Below the pieces are notes generated by a model. That model was not told where the DNA came from, made no database searches, and was given only the letters and a program-made list of their open reading frames with translations. A stretch of DNA of 64,000 nt from UBA4416 sp943362175 (GTDB lineage: Bacteria; Bacteroidota; Bacteroidia; B-17B0; Aurantibacillaceae). A program made the position numbers and the translations under genes. Shown here one piece after another: positions 1 through 8,479 of the stretch; within the stretch, counting starts at the first letter, position 1, and every line of letters begins with the position of its first letter. Location: assembly GCA_943362175.1 (NCBI GenBank), contig CALRIU020000016.1, forward strand, positions 52,433-116,432. The letters are read 5' to 3'.

Positions 1-170
1 TAGGACTGTATGCCTACGATATGCTGAACCAGAACATCAGCGTGAACCGGTCCATCAACAGCAACATTATTTCGGATACGAAAACCAATATTATTTCGAG
101 GTACTTTTTACTGAAAGCGACTTTTAAATTCAACAGCAACAAAGTTAAGGAGGAGGGAAATGATGATTAA
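1..170 (+). CDS. C-terminal end of an outer-membrane beta-barrel protein (partial)
   Basis: Reading in the frame that begins at base 3 gives 55 residues ending in a stop at 168-170; the gene starts outside the window. The tail has the alternating polar/aromatic pattern of a last beta-strand (RYFLLKATFKFN) followed by a short charged end, as in outer-membrane beta-barrel (TonB-receptor-like) proteins. The next gene is a GLPGLI protein that overlaps this stop codon, and GLPGLI proteins commonly sit directly after an outer_membrane_beta-barrel family protein in Bacteroidota, which supports the call. The AAGGAGG at 147-153, inside this gene, serves the next gene. The exact substrate cannot be told from the fragment. 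Confidence 0.7.
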   Translation, partial: GLYAYDMLNQNISVNRSINSNIISDTKTNIISRYFLLKATFKFNSNKVKEEGNDD

Positions 171-885
171 GCGCATGATCTTAGTATGTATTGTTGCAAT
201 GTGCAGCAACCTCGCTTACGGGCAGATCAGCTACGGCAAGATTACCTACGAGCGGAAAACAAACCTTTACAAAAAATTCAAGAACAACGGCGACGTCAAA
301 GAGTGGCTGAGGGAAGAGGACAAAAACAAGGTGGATGTCTTCGAACTGTATTTTAATGATACGCTCTCGGTATTCAAGCCGCAGGAAAGCGAGCTGGTGG
401 AGCGTATGAGCTGGGCCACCAGCAAGAATGTGGTATACCAGGACCAGCGGAAGCATACACGCCTCACCGAGAAAACGATCTGGGGTGAGAAGTTCCTCGT
501 GGCGGATTCGGTACGGCACCTCACCTGGAAAATCACAGACAGCAAGCGCAAGATCTGCGGCTACCAGTGCCGTAAAGCCATCTGGACCGCCAACGACAGC
601 ACACGCCTCTATGCCTGGTACAGCAACGAAATTATGCCATCCATCGGCCCCGAGAGCTTTGTGGGACTGCCGGGCACCATCCTCGGCCTTGCCACCGAAG
701 ACGGCGGCGTGATCTACTTTGCCAAAAATGTGGAGATCCTGAAACAGGACGCTACAGCCCTTGCCCCGAAAAAAACAAAGCTGAAGCTCTACCAGGTGTC
801 TGAGCTCAGGGCCCAGCTGGAAAAACAGTATGGCAAAGAAAAGTGGGGCAAAACAATGATCTACAATAATTTCGAGATCTGGTAA
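160..885 (+). CDS. GLPGLI family protein
   Basis: A 241-residue exported protein of unknown biochemical role. Residues 1-22 form a signal peptide ending near AYGQ. The family-defining motif is visible as SFVGLPGTILGL at about residue 168-179, in the context G-P-E-S before it and an acidic/glycine turn after it. The start ATG at 160 (or the adjacent ATG at 163) overlaps the stop of the upstream barrel gene (168-170), and an AAGGAGG lies 6-12 bases before it, so translation is probably coupled. The family is known to accompany outer-membrane barrel proteins in Bacteroidota; a periplasmic or outer-membrane accessory role is inference only. Confidence 0.88.
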   Translation: MMIKRMILVCIVAMCSNLAYGQISYGKITYERKTNLYKKFKNNGDVKEWLREEDKNKVDVFELYFNDTLSVFKPQESELVERMSWATSKNVVYQDQRKHTRLTEKTIWGEKFLVADSVRHLTWKITDSKRKICGYQCRKAIWTANDSTRLYAWYSNEIMPSIGPESFVGLPGTILGLATEDGGVIYFAKNVEILKQDATALAPKKTKLKLYQVSELRAQLEKQYGKEKWGKTMIYNNFEIW

Positions 886-934
886 AAAACCTGGGGCCTG
901 GCCGCAAAAGGTAGTTCTTCCCCGTTTCTTTTTT

Positions 935-942
935 TATATTTG
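935..942 (+). promoter_or_regulatory. Bacteroidota -7 promoter element (TATATTTG)
   Basis: TATATTTG matches the Bacteroidota sigma-A -7 consensus TAnnTTTG exactly. No good TTTG is seen at the -33 distance. If used, transcription would begin about four bases after the last G, only about two bases before the ATG at 948, implying an almost leaderless transcript. Confidence 0.45.
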
Positions 943-947
943 TGAAG

Positions 948-2015
948 ATGATAAGGTATTTTTTCACCTATTGCTTTCTCCTGGCCTTTGCAGGGAATGC
1001 CCTGGCCCAAATCCCACTGGCAGCGAATGCCGGAACCAGCAGGAATATCTGTCCGGGAAGAACCGTTAACCTGGGAGGCGCACCGGCAGCCACAGGTGGC
1101 ACTGCTCCCTACTCCTATAGCTGGCAGCCCGGTACTTTCCTGAACTCTACCACGCTTCCTAATCCTACGGCCTCCTCCGTTAACACCTCTATACAATACA
1201 CCCTGACCGTAACCGACAAAAACGGAAATACCGCCAGCTCCACAGTGGTATTTTTTGTTGATCTCATCAACGACTTCAATGCGGGTATCGATACAGGCTA
1301 TTGCCTGGGCAAACAAAATGGCATTCAAATCGGCAGCTCTTTTAACGCCTCCAACGGAGCCAACCATGTTTTTGCCTGGAACCCCGCTGCCACACTGGAT
1401 AATGCCAACTCAACCAATCCCATCGCTTCCAATACGGTTGTTGTACAATATACCCTCACGGTTTCCAATGGCGGCGTGTGCCCCGATCATAAAACAACGG
1501 TAACCGTCACACCGTTTCAGAAACCCTTTGTAGATGCCAGCCCCAGCACGGTGATCGACGAAGGCAATACCATCACCCTTAATGGCACCGGCTCTGTGTT
1601 CAATGTATGGCTACCGCCTTACAATATCCGGTATGCCAATACCGCTACGCCGGATGTATGGCCAATCGTTTCTACGACTTATACTCTGTTTGTGGAAGAT
1701 TCACACAAATGTACCAATTTCGATACGGTACGCGTGGATGTGATCCCGGGCGACAAGCTTTTTTTCTATAGCGCTTTCACACCCAACGGAGATGGGGAGA
1801 ACGATTACTTCTACATCGGGAACCTCTGGAAATACCCCGATAACAACCTCAAGATCTATAACCGTTATGGTAAGATGATCTTCAGTGCCACCAATTATGC
1901 CAACGACTGGGACGGCACCTACCTGGGCAACCAGATCCCGACGGGAACCTACTTCTATATTTTTACCGATGGCGTCAGCCAGGAGTATAAAGGAACGGTG
2001 ACGCTGCTGCGGTGA
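948..2015 (+). CDS. secreted PKD/Ig-like protein with T9SS type B (CHU_C) sorting domain
   Basis: About 355 residues. A signal peptide (MIRYFFTYCFLLAFAGNALAQ) is followed by three Ig/PKD-like segments of about 80 residues each (roughly 22-110, 110-195, 195-270), rich in Thr/Asn/Ser with 'QYTLTV' strands. The last 85 residues are a gliding-motility-associated C-terminal domain: AFTPNGDGENDYF, then IYNRYGKMIF, DWDGTY and PTGTYFY. That domain is the type B signal for export by the type IX secretion system and surface attachment. An in-frame GTG lies at 942, but the ATG at 948 is preferred because it begins a normal signal peptide. SprA, needed for this secretion route, is encoded at 21.6-29 kb. 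No enzymatic domain is visible; an adhesin role is inference. Confidence 0.88.
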   Translation: MIRYFFTYCFLLAFAGNALAQIPLAANAGTSRNICPGRTVNLGGAPAATGGTAPYSYSWQPGTFLNSTTLPNPTASSVNTSIQYTLTVTDKNGNTASSTVVFFVDLINDFNAGIDTGYCLGKQNGIQIGSSFNASNGANHVFAWNPAATLDNANSTNPIASNTVVVQYTLTVSNGGVCPDHKTTVTVTPFQKPFVDASPSTVIDEGNTITLNGTGSVFNVWLPPYNIRYANTATPDVWPIVSTTYTLFVEDSHKCTNFDTVRVDVIPGDKLFFYSAFTPNGDGENDYFYIGNLWKYPDNNLKIYNRYGKMIFSATNYANDWDGTYLGNQIPTGTYFYIFTDGVSQEYKGTVTLLR

Positions 2016-2027
2016 TGTGGCTCCGAT

Positions 2028-2217
2028 ACTTCGACAGGCTCAGTAACCAGCTCAGCCGCCATTCATCCTGACTAAATAAATCCGAACCATTGACTTCGGT
2101 TTTGCCAAGTCGGTGATTCATCGTCATAAAAGAAAATACAAAGAAGTAAATACGGCTTCGCAGTGACATGTCTGCCGGGTAAACCAGCTCCATAGGTTGA
2201 CTGAGCGGAATCGAAGT
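2028..2217. repeat. intergenic element with inverted TTCGA...CTCAG ends
   Basis: The gap between two convergent genes is bounded by two related inverted sequences: ACTTCGACAGGCTCAGT at 2028-2044 and, on the other strand, ACTTCGATTCCGCTCAGT (plus-strand positions 2200-2217). The 155 bases between them show no open reading frame of note. Similar sequences occur at 11529-11594 and 52555-52605, so this appears to be a dispersed intergenic family; a role in transcript ends is possible. Confidence 0.55.
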
Positions 2218-2229
2218 CGACGTAATACT

Positions 2230-3111
2230 TTACTTCTTTATGATCAATGTATCAAAGCTCGGCGAATAGCCGCAGAAGGAACCAATAACATTGCCTCCCG
2301 TCACATTGCTCTGGATATTGGCCGGTGCGGCAAATGGATTCCCGTTGCTCGAGCGGTTGCTGTAATACGATCGCCAGAACAGGTACTCAGCATTGCCGAT
2401 GGTGCAGAACTTCACAATCACCGTATCGCCTACCGCATAATAACCGGCATTGGGCTGTTCACTGTAGCCATCGCGCTCTCCGGGCTGCGGCGGACGCTCG
2501 TAGGAAAAGTCGAAGCTGGTGCCGTCCACAAATTTATCATCGAATGCCGAATTGTAAGGCGCTACAAAAAACTGGTCCTTCATGCGTTTGGCAAACCAGC
2601 GGTAGCAATTGCCCTGCCCACGCGGCTCGGTAAGATGGGCCCAGCAGAAGCCGAAGGTATCGCGCTCCGCTTTGAAATAAATACTGTCGAGCGGAATAGG
2701 ATTTAAAATATTGGTAACACCGGTATAGGTTTCATTGTTGTACTTTACCGTGAGGAGGTAGGATTTGCCCACCTGCCCGAAGATCTTGGTTCCTAAGTAG
2801 AGGTAGCCGGTACTTGGATCAAGCTCTTTCAGCGTATCTGTTACCAGACCGTCGGTAATGGTAATGAAAGCCCCTTTCACAAAGAACCGGGAAGGATCGC
2901 TCAGGTCCACATTTCCGAAATAAGGTGCCGTCATCGACAACAGCACCTGCGCCGTTTTTCCGGTTTCGATGCTGGCTTCTACTACCAGCTTTTCCTTGTA
3001 AGCGGGCAGCTTGATGTCGATGTCCTTTTCACAGGAAGAACAGAGCACAGCCAACGCCATAGCCGTTCCATAAGCCAGGTGTTTGAGGTATCGTTGTATT
3101 CCGTTGTTCAT
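2230..3111 (-). CDS. DUF4249 family lipoprotein
   Basis: 293 residues. The N-terminus is a lipoprotein signal peptide with the lipobox around CSSCEKD (Cys at about residue 27), followed by the typical DUF4249 opening (DIDIKLPAYKEKLVVEASIE), then beta-rich segments with V-T-I-T-D and Y-L-L-T-V-K-Y. DUF4249 proteins are outer-membrane-associated lipoproteins of unknown function. The gene starts four bases after the stop of the TonB-dependent receptor at 3116-5617, so the two are one operon, which is the usual arrangement for this family. It is probably the surface lipoprotein partner of that receptor (inference). Confidence 0.85.
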   Translation of the reverse strand: MNNGIQRYLKHLAYGTAMALAVLCSSCEKDIDIKLPAYKEKLVVEASIETGKTAQVLLSMTAPYFGNVDLSDPSRFFVKGAFITITDGLVTDTLKELDPSTGYLYLGTKIFGQVGKSYLLTVKYNNETYTGVTNILNPIPLDSIYFKAERDTFGFCWAHLTEPRGQGNCYRWFAKRMKDQFFVAPYNSAFDDKFVDGTSFDFSYERPPQPGERDGYSEQPNAGYYAVGDTVIVKFCTIGNAEYLFWRSYYSNRSSNGNPFAAPANIQSNVTGGNVIGSFCGYSPSFDTLIIKK

Positions 3112-3115
3112 CGTT

Positions 3116-5617
3116 CTAAAATTTAAAGTTCCAGGTTACGGTTGGCAGGATCGGGAACAAAGAAACCTGCTTGCCTTTCACGGTATAGTTCCCTTTCAGG
3201 AAATCGCCCTTCGCATCGAAATAGATCAGGTAGGGATTATGGCGGTTATATACATTAAACACGCTCAGCGTCCAGCTTCCCTGGTAATGTTTGGCCCAGG
3301 CCCTCGGCAGCCTGATCGTGGAAAGGTCTTTTCCTCTCCTGGTATAACGCCTTTCCAGGCGGGCATGCTTACGCGCCAGCTGCTTTTCCCGGTCGGGCGT
3401 ATAGGTCGCTGAAAGGTCGAGGCGGTGGTAATCCGGGAATTTGTATGAATTGCGTAAGCCATAATCATAGCTGACACTGCCTTCGTAAGCGAACAAACCG
3501 TTAGGAAGTGTTCCGCGGTTGCCGGTACCATATACAAATATCAGCCCGAAGTTCCACACCGGGTTAGGATCGTAGGTAATTACCAAAGAGCCATCGTGCC
3601 GGCGGTCGTATTTAGCCAGGTAGCGCTCGCCATAGTTGATCTCGTTAAACTGCCGCCAGGTCCAGGAAAGCGTGTAGCCTATCCAGCCGGTGAATTTGCC
3701 CGTGCGTTTCTTCACAAAAAATTCCGCCCCGTAAGCCTCGCCTTTTCCGTACGTAAAAGCATTATCGGGATTGTCAAACACATTATCCTGCGGTTCCGCC
3801 CCTTCCTTATAATCAATCTGGTTGGTCATGGTCTTATAATACACCTCCACGGAGGTTTCGAACATATCCTTATGAAAGTTTTTGAAAAGCCCTAAAGCAT
3901 ACTGGTTGCCAAGCTCAGGCTTGATGAGCTCGGTGGACGGCATCCACACATCCGTCGGCAGGCTCACTGACGAGATACTCGCCAGGTGAATGTACTGGTA
4001 GTTGCGCGTGTAGGATGCTTTGACCGACATTGTTTTGGTAAGGCTGTAACGCACGCTCGCCCTGGGCTCCAGACCGGAGTAGTCTATCACTTTTTGTCCC
4101 GGCTTATACACATTGGTATCCGATGTCCGGCCGAACTGGTCTTTGACATAGCGTGTGAAAGGCCCGACCTGCGCAAAGTAGCTGAAACGCAGACCCACAT
4201 TTACTTTCAGGCGCTTGGTAATTTCCCATTCCTCCGAAATATAGGCTGCCGCATCGTGCGAGTACAGGCGGATGATCTTGCCGATATCAAAAGTGGTTTC
4301 GCCCTGTTTGGCGCTCACGTTACTCGGCGTAAACGTATGATAGATGTAATTGATCCCTACCCTGAGCTGGTGGCGCGGATTAGGAATATACACGAACTCG
4401 TGCTTAGCCGTCCAGTCTTTGATCCCCGAGAACAAGGTAAGCTCAAAGCCCGACTGTGCCGCCGTAAACGAAAAATCATAATTGGTATAAGACACAGAGG
4501 TATTGGAAAAGAGCCTGGCATTGTACAAATGGTTCCAGCGCAGGCAGGCAACCGTATTCCCCCAGGGCACGCGTGCGTTAAAAGAAGACTCGGTATCTTT
4601 AAACTCAAAAATATCTTTTCCTTTATAGAAGCTCAGGAAGATCCGGTCCTTGTCGGAGATCTTCCAGTTCAGCTTGGCATTGATGTCGTAGAAATAATAG
4701 CTCGACCCTTTGAATTCGGATTGGGGACGAATGTATTTGAAAAAAGGTTTTGACAGCACATCCAGGTAAGTCCTGCGGGCCGACACGATAAAGGAAAGCT
4801 TGTCTTTGATGATCGGCCCCTGGATCGTCAACCGCGAAGAGATGACACCGATGCCTCCATCTACCTGGAATTTCTGGTCGTTGCCTTCCCGCATCGAGAT
4901 GTCGAGTACAGAAGACAGGCGCCCGCCATATTGCGCCGGCATCCCACCTTTGATGAGGTTGACGTTCTTCACGGCATCACCGTTGAACACTGAGAAAAAT
5001 CCCAACAGGTGAGCCGCATTGTAAATGGTCGCATCGTCGAGCAGCACCAGGTTCTGATCCGGCCCACCACCTCTAACATAGAATCCCGAATTCCCATCAC
5101 CCGCCGATTTAACACCGGGCAGAAGCTGAATGGTTTTCAGGATATCGACCTCTCCCATAAAGGCCGGTAGCTTTTTGATCTGGACAATGTCCAGCTGCAC
5201 GGCGCTCATCTGCGTACTCTGCACATTATCGTCGGTCTTTTCTCCCGTTATCTCTACTTCCGCGAGGTTCTTTCCCTGCGGCGCCAGGCTGATGTTCCGG
5301 CTGATGTTGCTTTGCAGGTCGATGCTGTCGGTATAGGAGTCGTAGCCCATATAGCTGCACACAAGGGTGTATTTTCCGGCAGGCAGCGTCAGCGAATAAA
5401 AGCCGTTGGTATTGGTATTGGCCCCGGTCATGCCTTCCCTCACATACACATTGGCACCGATGGCCGATTCACCGTTGGACTTGTCGCGGACATAGCCGCT
5501 GATGGTGAAATTCTGTGCGGCCGCCCACAAAGGGCAAAACAAAAGAAGTATCGCTATTTTTTTTAGCACAGGTAAAAATAACAGATTATTCAGTGCCAAT
5601 ATGGTCCGTAAATGCAT
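3116..5617 (-). CDS. TonB-dependent receptor with carboxypeptidase-like regulatory domain
   Basis: 833 residues. After a signal peptide (about 17-35, ending PLWAAAQ) come a carboxypeptidase-regulatory-like beta-sandwich (about 36-120, ISGYVRDKSNGESAIGANVYV), a plug domain (about 135-245, with GGGPDQNLVLLDDATIYNAAH and MPAQYGGRLSSVLDI), and a long beta-barrel that ends in an aromatic residue (WNFKF). It would import a substrate through the outer membrane using TonB energy; the ligand cannot be inferred. The ATG at 5617 puts 16 extra residues before the hydrophobic segment; a GTG at 5569 (VLKKIAILLLF) is an alternative start. It is followed at once by a DUF4249 lipoprotein. Confidence 0.9.
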   Translation of the reverse strand: MHLRTILALNNLLFLPVLKKIAILLLFCPLWAAAQNFTISGYVRDKSNGESAIGANVYVREGMTGANTNTNGFYSLTLPAGKYTLVCSYMGYDSYTDSIDLQSNISRNISLAPQGKNLAEVEITGEKTDDNVQSTQMSAVQLDIVQIKKLPAFMGEVDILKTIQLLPGVKSAGDGNSGFYVRGGGPDQNLVLLDDATIYNAAHLLGFFSVFNGDAVKNVNLIKGGMPAQYGGRLSSVLDISMREGNDQKFQVDGGIGVISSRLTIQGPIIKDKLSFIVSARRTYLDVLSKPFFKYIRPQSEFKGSSYYFYDINAKLNWKISDKDRIFLSFYKGKDIFEFKDTESSFNARVPWGNTVACLRWNHLYNARLFSNTSVSYTNYDFSFTAAQSGFELTLFSGIKDWTAKHEFVYIPNPRHQLRVGINYIYHTFTPSNVSAKQGETTFDIGKIIRLYSHDAAAYISEEWEITKRLKVNVGLRFSYFAQVGPFTRYVKDQFGRTSDTNVYKPGQKVIDYSGLEPRASVRYSLTKTMSVKASYTRNYQYIHLASISSVSLPTDVWMPSTELIKPELGNQYALGLFKNFHKDMFETSVEVYYKTMTNQIDYKEGAEPQDNVFDNPDNAFTYGKGEAYGAEFFVKKRTGKFTGWIGYTLSWTWRQFNEINYGERYLAKYDRRHDGSLVITYDPNPVWNFGLIFVYGTGNRGTLPNGLFAYEGSVSYDYGLRNSYKFPDYHRLDLSATYTPDREKQLARKHARLERRYTRRGKDLSTIRLPRAWAKHYQGSWTLSVFNVYNRHNPYLIYFDAKGDFLKGNYTVKGKQVSLFPILPTVTWNFKF

Positions 5618-6037
5618 AAATGGTTAATTTATTTAAATTTCCGTGCCAGCATTTATGTTAAGCACAGGACTCGTGTACCAGGTACTGTGTAAAAAGCAAA
5701 CCGTTTGACTCTCTCGTTCACGCATTGTTTAGTTGCGTGCCTTGTTTTAAAGCTTGGCCTGCCAGGCTCTGGCATTCCGGCGGACTTGGCTCAACATTCC
5801 GGTAGTGTCGTTCATTGAGCGACTATTGCGCCAGGGATGCAAAGGGTTTGGTTCCTTTCCTGCGCCTGCCTCTTGCGCAGGAAAGAACCGCAGCGAATGC
5901 GGAGCCCGACGCAGCCCGCCCGGGCGCCCAAAATTAAATAAACAACTCCCCTCGACATAAGAAACGATATTCTTCGTCTTACAGATTTTGTCGTAGTGAA
6001 ATTGATGAATGCCTGCCCGGGCTGAACCTGTTTTAGC
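5618..6037. other. 420-bp intergenic region with a strong hairpin
   Basis: No convincing gene lies here. On the minus strand it holds the leader of the TonB receptor, with an 11-bp palindrome (GTACC-A-GGTAC, 5675-5685) about 60 bases before that ATG which could be an operator. Near the middle is a near-perfect hairpin: arms 5850-5865 and 5875-5889 (GGTTCCTTTCCTGCGC against GCGCAGGAAAGAACC, one bulged base) with a nine-base loop, followed by GC-rich sequence. The hairpin lacks a T-tract on either strand, so it does not look like an intrinsic terminator. Confidence 0.5.
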
Positions 6038-7504
6038 TTACCGGTTCAGAATATAATTCCGGATATAGTTGCTGCGCCATTCCTGGTTGGCAGTGGCGTT
6101 GAGCAATTCCATCACCGGCTTATCATCTTCATTGATGACACGGTCATCGCTGATGATCCAGGGATATACTTCGTTATGAAGCCCGCCCGCAAAAGGTTTT
6201 AAGGATGCCACGATGAGTATATTGCGGTAGGCCTCGTCTTCGGAGGACGCGCAGATTTTCAGGTCAAAGCCGGCCTGCTTCAGCGTTGCCAGCAGGCATT
6301 GCGTTCCCAGGCCTTTGGTACCGTTGAGGTAACCGTGTGTATTGATTAGCACCACTGCGTTGCTATCCATGATGTTTTTTAAGCGGTCGAGACTTTGTTT
6401 GGTAATCACATGCGAAGGCTGCTCCTCTGCTTTGAAGATATCGAACAGAACCACATTCCATTTGCCTGGAGCCGTATTGATGTAATGGCGGGCATCGTCG
6501 CAAACCGTCGTCACCGAAGCATCAAGGTAAAAAAAACGCTGCGATACCTCAATGATGCGCCGGTCGAACTCCACACCCGTAACGCTGTAACCCTTTCCTG
6601 CCAGCATATTGGCTACCACGCCACCGCCGAGCCCCAGCACAAGCGCCTTCCCTTTGGGGAAATATGGCAGGTTGCTCTCCAGCAGGCGAACGTATTCCGA
6701 CACCGAAGCCCTGGTGATCGTGTTCATCTCCGTTTGTACAATGGTATTGATCAAAAGCTTGCGGATCATCACCCGGTCGTTAGACCTGGAGGGCTCTTCG
6801 CGGATCTCAAGCTTGCCCAATATTCCTTCCTCTTCATACACCAGGTAAGGATTTTTCGGTGCCTTGACAAAGCTGTAAGCCGTCAAGCCACAAACGAAAA
6901 CAAGCATCAGGGCCGGCGTCCGCGGATAAGGCCGGATAAACACGAGCAGGCTCACCAAAGCCATCGCCAGGGCAAAACCAATCAGTGTAGCGCTCACACC
7001 AAACACCGGCAGTAGGTAAAACCCACATAAAAAGGTTGCCAGGATGCCTCCCAGGGTGGAAACAGCGTAGATCTTTCCGCTGTTCGCCCCGCTTTCCCTC
7101 AGCTCCTGTGTGAGCATGGAAATAATGAGTGGCGACGTAGCGCCCATACATAACATGGCTGGAAACAGCAGGAGAAACACACTCACCACAACCGCAGGGA
7201 TCAAAGGCAGATAAGTCCCGGTCAGAAAAAAGACCCTTCCCATAAATGTCATACTGCAAAGGCAGCAGGCGGCGGCAATCAATACCGACAGCAGGATACG
7301 CTCCCTGTTCCCTTTCCGGCTTAGCCTTCCTCCCAGGAAATAACCGGCAGCAAGGCCTGCGAGGGTAATAGCCATCACGGAGCTCCAGACATGCAGGCTG
7401 CTCCCGAAAAAAGGAGCCAGGATCCGGGCACCGGAAATTTCGGCTGCCATCACCGAAGCACCTTCCACAAAGGAAATGATGAGAAACCGGTTATGCTTAA
7501 GCAT
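6038..7504 (-). CDS. fused membrane transporter-like / spermidine synthase-like protein
   Basis: 488 residues. The first 215 or so form about seven hydrophobic helices (starting FLIISFVEGASVMAAEISGARILAPFFG) typical of the 'fused MFS/spermidine synthase' family. The rest is a class I SAM-dependent fold like polyamine synthase: glycine motif VLGLGGGVVANML, acidic strand end GVEFD, and VCDDARHYI. The usual SpeE catalytic Asp segment reads DIFKAEEQPSH, so true aminopropyltransferase activity is uncertain. It is 12 bases downstream of the unknown gene at 7517-8233 and is probably cotranscribed with it. Members of this family are widely annotated but their substrates are mostly unknown. Confidence 0.8.
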   Translation of the reverse strand: MLKHNRFLIISFVEGASVMAAEISGARILAPFFGSSLHVWSSVMAITLAGLAAGYFLGGRLSRKGNRERILLSVLIAAACCLCSMTFMGRVFFLTGTYLPLIPAVVVSVFLLLFPAMLCMGATSPLIISMLTQELRESGANSGKIYAVSTLGGILATFLCGFYLLPVFGVSATLIGFALAMALVSLLVFIRPYPRTPALMLVFVCGLTAYSFVKAPKNPYLVYEEEGILGKLEIREEPSRSNDRVMIRKLLINTIVQTEMNTITRASVSEYVRLLESNLPYFPKGKALVLGLGGGVVANMLAGKGYSVTGVEFDRRIIEVSQRFFYLDASVTTVCDDARHYINTAPGKWNVVLFDIFKAEEQPSHVITKQSLDRLKNIMDSNAVVLINTHGYLNGTKGLGTQCLLATLKQAGFDLKICASSEDEAYRNILIVASLKPFAGGLHNEVYPWIISDDRVINEDDKPVMELLNATANQEWRSNYIRNYILNR

Positions 7505-7516
7505 AGCGCCTCGTTC

Positions 7517-8233
7517 TTAGATGTAAAGGTTATTATCATCCTCGTAGCTGGCGCTGGCGCCGGTACCATAGCCCAGGCGTTTGCCGGTACGGAGGTTGAT
7601 GCTGCTGACCTTTTCCTGCATCTCGTTCACCGTCACATCCCGCACCGCGTCGTAAGGTGGTGTAAACAGATCATAGGTGATCACATAAATAATGAGGTCG
7701 TTGATGATCTCGCAGAGGTTTTCCTTGTTAAGAGGTTCCGAAGAAAAGGTCGAGTATTTAATGCCCATCGGGCCTTTGGCCTCAATGAAAAAGCGCATTT
7801 CCCGGTTCACGAAAATCCGGCATACCAGCGAGCCGAGATCATTCATGCGGTTATATTTGATGGAATCCGCCAGGAAGTTATACACATTGATGATCCCACA
7901 GTAGGAATTGTAGTCGTGTTGCTTGATATAACCGGTTTTAAACATCGGGTGCGACTTATCAAATTCAAAGACATTGGTATGCATGAAGAATTCAAGGATA
8001 TCGCCGGCTACTTTCAGTTGCGTGGAATACTTCTTGGATTCGGCAACAGCAACGGTAATGCGTTTATCCACAGGCTCTATTTCCTTGATGAGGTCGATGG
8101 CAATTTCGTTCACACACAATTTGGTCATTTCAAAAGCGGTGATGGTATTGTTAAACACATCCTGCTTCATTACTGATTTTTCAGCCAGCAGTTTGACTAT
8201 TTTTTGTTTCTGAGAATCTAAGAGTTCGCTCAT
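7517..8233 (-). CDS. conserved hypothetical cytoplasmic protein
   Basis: 238 residues with no signal peptide or membrane helix. The N-terminal 65 residues look helical, with alternating charged and hydrophobic positions (EKSVMKQDVFNNTITAFEMTK). The middle contains VAGDILEFFMHTNVFEFDKSHP and a Tyr/Asn-rich stretch, and the C-terminus is a glycine/serine-rich low-complexity tail. I do not recognise a named domain. It lies 12 bases upstream of the fused spermidine-synthase-like gene, so the two probably form an operon. Stop, start and codon usage look normal and the protein-like composition is clear. Confidence 0.7.
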   Translation of the reverse strand: MSELLDSQKQKIVKLLAEKSVMKQDVFNNTITAFEMTKLCVNEIAIDLIKEIEPVDKRITVAVAESKKYSTQLKVAGDILEFFMHTNVFEFDKSHPMFKTGYIKQHDYNSYCGIINVYNFLADSIKYNRMNDLGSLVCRIFVNREMRFFIEAKGPMGIKYSTFSSEPLNKENLCEIINDLIIYVITYDLFTPPYDAVRDVTVNEMQEKVSSINLRTGKRLGYGTGASASYEDDNNLYI

Positions 8234-8479
8234 GTACCTTCATTTTTTGAATGATAAATATACGTATTGTGCTACACAAATAACAGCGAAACTTATAGTA
8301 AAAGCCGGTATACCAAATGCGATCGTATTTCAATCCCTCAATGAATAGAAGAGTGCTGTTGCATCAGAGAGTGATCACTTTTACCCGGGGAATTTTTAGC
8401 GTCCGCGCGCCATCCTCATACCGGCCCAACAGCCAGTGGCTGCTATCCTGCTACAATCGCTGACACCGGGTCTCTGCAA

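Noticed and set aside
3986..4753. Open frame of 255 codons on the plus strand
   Set aside because: Antisense to the TonB-dependent receptor barrel; shadow composition.
7391..8176. Open frame of 261 codons on the plus strand
   Set aside because: Antisense to the 7517-8233 gene and the start of the fused enzyme; no motifs.
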